A stretch of DNA of 64,000 bases. It comes from Dyadobacter chenhuakuii (GTDB taxonomy: Bacteria > Bacteroidota > Bacteroidia > Cytophagales > Spirosomataceae). The translations under genes were made by a program, and so were the position numbers. Under the pieces are notes generated by a model. It was given only the letters and a program-made list of their open reading frames with translations. It was not told where the DNA came from and did not search any database. Below, piece by piece: positions 62,097 through 64,000 of the stretch. The stretch covers positions 1,240,001 to 1,304,000 of the forward strand of contig NZ_CP098805.1 in the NCBI RefSeq assembly GCF_023821985.2, written 5' to 3'. How positions within the stretch are numbered: the stretch's first letter is position 1; each line of letters starts with the position of its first letter.

Positions 62097-63461
62097 TTAA
62101 TACTCGTCATTCAGTCCGAAAATGCGCTTGTTGGTTTTCCATTTGCCCCGGGTGAAATCCGGAATTTCAATGGGCGCGCTTCCTTTTGCAATGGACATTT
62201 CTGATAATGGGCTGATGGCGCTCCATGTGGCCGCATCGTACACGTCAATGGGCGGTGCGGTTTTTCTTTTAATAGATTCAATAAAGCCTCTTAATACGAA
62301 ATAATCGATGCCGCCGTGGCCTGCGCTTTCTGCATCTTTCGCATATTTTGCCCATAACGGATGGTCGTTCTTGTCGAGATAGGCCTTGTCAGGTTCGGCG
62401 GTGTGTTCCTTTGGCGAAACACCTTCTATATATATGCTGTGTCCGTCGTTCATCCAGATGCCGTTGGTCCCCTGCGCACGGAAAGCGAGCGAGTAGGGGC
62501 GTGGCGAGTTGGTGTCATGAACGAGCACGATGTTTTCGCCGTTGTGGCATTGGATTACGGTCGTAACAATGTCGCCGAGCTTGAAATTGACTTTGGCATT
62601 AGGATGATCTTTACCGCCATGATCAACGATATATTTGTGTAAACCTCTCGATTTGGTGGCCGTGGAAGTCAGGTAAGAGAATTTGTTGCCGCGGTTAATG
62701 TCCATCCAGTGCGCCACCGGGCCCAGGCCGTGCGTTGGATAAATGTCGCCGTTGCGGTCAACGGAATGTTGGGTGCGCCATTTGGCTTCTGAAAATCCTT
62801 TTTCACCAAATTCAACGCCTACACCGCCATTGCTTTTGCCATCATTCAGCTTAACAGACCGCAGATCGTGCTGGTAACCGCAATGCGCATAGGTCATTTC
62901 GCCAAACATTCCCTTGCGGACCATGTTCAATATCGCCATGACATCCCGGCGGTAACACACGTTTTCGAGGATCATGCAGTGCGAGCCGGTTTTTTCAAAT
63001 GTGTCCACCAGGTTCCACGACTCCTGTAAAGTGACCGTAGCAGAAACTTCAACCGCTGCATATTTTCCAGCTTTCATGGCAGACAGCGTCATAGGAACGT
63101 GCCATTGCCACGGCGTTGCGATCAGGATCCCATCCAGGTCATCGCGCTTAACCATATTCAGAAAGTCCTCGTCACCTTTACCATAAACCGCCGGCGCTTT
63201 TCTTCCCGATTTCTTGATTTGTGCCAGGGAAGCGTTGATGGCAGCCGGATCAATGTCGCAGATTGCATTCACTTCCACATCCTGACGAAAAAGTGCCTGT
63301 TCAAGGTGACTGCGGCCGCGAAGACCTACACCGATAAACCCCAGCCGCACTTTGTCAGCCGCTTTCGCTTCGTTGGAATACAATGACGGCATTATCCCGA
63401 TGGCGGGTCCGGCCATTGAGGCTTGTTGAATAAAGTCGCGTCTATTCATGACGTTGTCCAT
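62097..63461 (-). CDS. GH109-type Gfo/Idh/MocA oxidoreductase-fold glycosidase
   Basis: A 454-residue protein with a Tat-type signal (MNRRDFIQQASMAGPAIGIM); the true start may be Met5 at 63449. The NAD-binding motif is LGFIGVGLRGRSHLEQA. The run GDEDFLNMVKRDDLDGIL, then ATPWQWHVPMTLSAMKAGKY and CMILENVCYRRDVMAILNMV, matches the GH109 alpha-N-acetylgalactosaminidases, which use NAD as a catalytic cofactor. It would release terminal GalNAc from glycans in the periplasm. A plain sugar dehydrogenase cannot be excluded. The transporter gene follows 54 bp later. Confidence 0.82.
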   Translation of the reverse strand: MDNVMNRRDFIQQASMAGPAIGIMPSLYSNEAKAADKVRLGFIGVGLRGRSHLEQALFRQDVEVNAICDIDPAAINASLAQIKKSGRKAPAVYGKGDEDFLNMVKRDDLDGILIATPWQWHVPMTLSAMKAGKYAAVEVSATVTLQESWNLVDTFEKTGSHCMILENVCYRRDVMAILNMVRKGMFGEMTYAHCGYQHDLRSVKLNDGKSNGGVGVEFGEKGFSEAKWRTQHSVDRNGDIYPTHGLGPVAHWMDINRGNKFSYLTSTATKSRGLHKYIVDHGGKDHPNAKVNFKLGDIVTTVIQCHNGENIVLVHDTNSPRPYSLAFRAQGTNGIWMNDGHSIYIEGVSPKEHTAEPDKAYLDKNDHPLWAKYAKDAESAGHGGIDYFVLRGFIESIKRKTAPPIDVYDAATWSAISPLSEMSIAKGSAPIEIPDFTRGKWKTNKRIFGLNDEY

Positions 63462-63751
63462 TTAAAGGTTCAGGATGGGGTTGGCCTGCCATCGGCACAA
63501 TGGTTTCCAAGATCGCAATTTACATTCAATAACCGTATTTTTTAATTTTTTTTATTAATTCAGATGAAATGGAAATTCCTGCAAGTGGTGATGATTATTT
63601 TAAAAAATGAACAAATTGGAATTGCAAAGCGTTAACCCAACACAAGTGACCTCAGAAAGAGCATTACGTCCAGGCTCGAAGGCTTTAAGTGTGTTGGACA
63701 CATACTTTGTAACGACATTTAAAGCGAATTTTATTTTATGTAAATCATCAT

Positions 63752-64000
63752 ATGGCTCAAAAGGTGGCGGTGTTCCGGAAGGAACATTTCAATGCGGCTC
63801 ATCGTCTTCATAATCCGGAATGGTCGGCTGAAAAGAATGAGAGCGTGTTTGGTAAATGCAATAATCCCAATTTTCACGGGCACAATTATGAGCTGATCGT
63901 TCAGGTGACGGGGGAAGTTGATCCTGAAACCGGTTATGTGCTGGATATGAAAGTACTCAGTTCTGTTTTAAAGGAATTTGTGCTTGATCGTTTTGACCAT
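63752..64000 (+). CDS. 6-pyruvoyl-tetrahydropterin synthase/QueD family protein (partial, C-terminus beyond window)
   Basis: The frame starts at ATG 63752 and runs 83 codons to the window edge. The visible part has VFRKEHFNAAHRLHN, with the first zinc His in the AAHRLH box, CNNPNFHGHNYELIVQVTG with the other two zinc His residues, and TGYVLDMKVLSSVLKEFVLDRFDH. This is the T-fold of PTPS and QueD, which either makes 6-pyruvoyl-tetrahydropterin or the queuosine precursor 6-carboxytetrahydropterin. The visible part does not show which. An overlapping frame from 63607 is not a gene. Confidence 0.9.
   Translation, partial: MAQKVAVFRKEHFNAAHRLHNPEWSAEKNESVFGKCNNPNFHGHNYELIVQVTGEVDPETGYVLDMKVLSSVLKEFVLDRFDH

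Noticed and set aside
63607..63813. 68-codon frame upstream of the pterin synthase family gene
   Set aside because: It overlaps the true start of that gene in another frame and has no recognisable features.

Overview
The window looks like chromosomal DNA of a Bacteroidota bacterium, most likely a Cytophagales member close to Dyadobacter or Spirosoma. This is an inference from gene content. The pointers are the gliding gene gldC, a long IspG, a class III glutamine synthetase, several Bacteroidota-only DUF proteins and promoters of the TTG-N17-21-TAnnTTTG type. No tRNA, rRNA, CRISPR array, prophage or transposase gene was seen. Genes are densely packed on both strands in short operons.

Layout. 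0-3.1 kb: a cut-off membrane-bound dehydrogenase-type lipoprotein and a hexuronate-type MFS transporter. 3.1-7.9 kb: surE, a lipid kinase, a ferredoxin reductase/[2Fe-2S] ferredoxin pair, an SGNH hydrolase and an Anbu proteasome-like peptidase. 8-16.3 kb (mostly minus): an RND-type exporter, a methyltransferase, a TPR histidine kinase, a 3-methyladenine glycosylase, yicC and pdxA. 16.4-21.2 kb: a 2-hydroxyacid dehydrogenase, then trpS-PAP2-prs-rplY, with a RelE-type toxin-antitoxin pair just upstream of trpS. 21.3-26.8 kb: a DUF2461 gene, dnaE, trxA and hicAB.

26.8-35.1 kb is the most unusual part. A seven-gene minus-strand run encodes an esterase, an ATP-grasp ligase with a long Ala/Pro/Lys tail, a GCS2 carboxylate-amine ligase, a class I glutamine amidotransferase, a protein with permuted ATP-grasp-like motifs, a class III aminotransferase and a mutarotase-like protein. 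A second esterase is divergent. The set looks built to make, modify and hydrolyse an unidentified amide- or peptide-like product.

35.1-47.3 kb: a LuxC-like acyl-CoA reductase divergent from a 2[4Fe-4S] ferredoxin, a porin-amt pair for ammonium, mtaB, an LTA-synthase-like sulfatase, and glutamine synthetases III and II facing each other across a repeat array. Ammonium uptake and assimilation genes therefore sit within about 10 kb. 47.6-57.6 kb: rsmE, DUF4159, a desaturase, a two-component system coupled to an E2 acyltransferase, a CinA-type gene, DUF4197 and gldC. Two further repeat arrays lie here. 57.6-64 kb: ispG, a GH109-transporter-kinase sugar cluster and a partial 6-pyruvoyl-tetrahydropterin synthase family gene.

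All three complex repeat arrays (about 45.8, 50.0 and 56.9 kb) lie between convergent genes. Functions are inferred from motifs and family knowledge; no database search was run.
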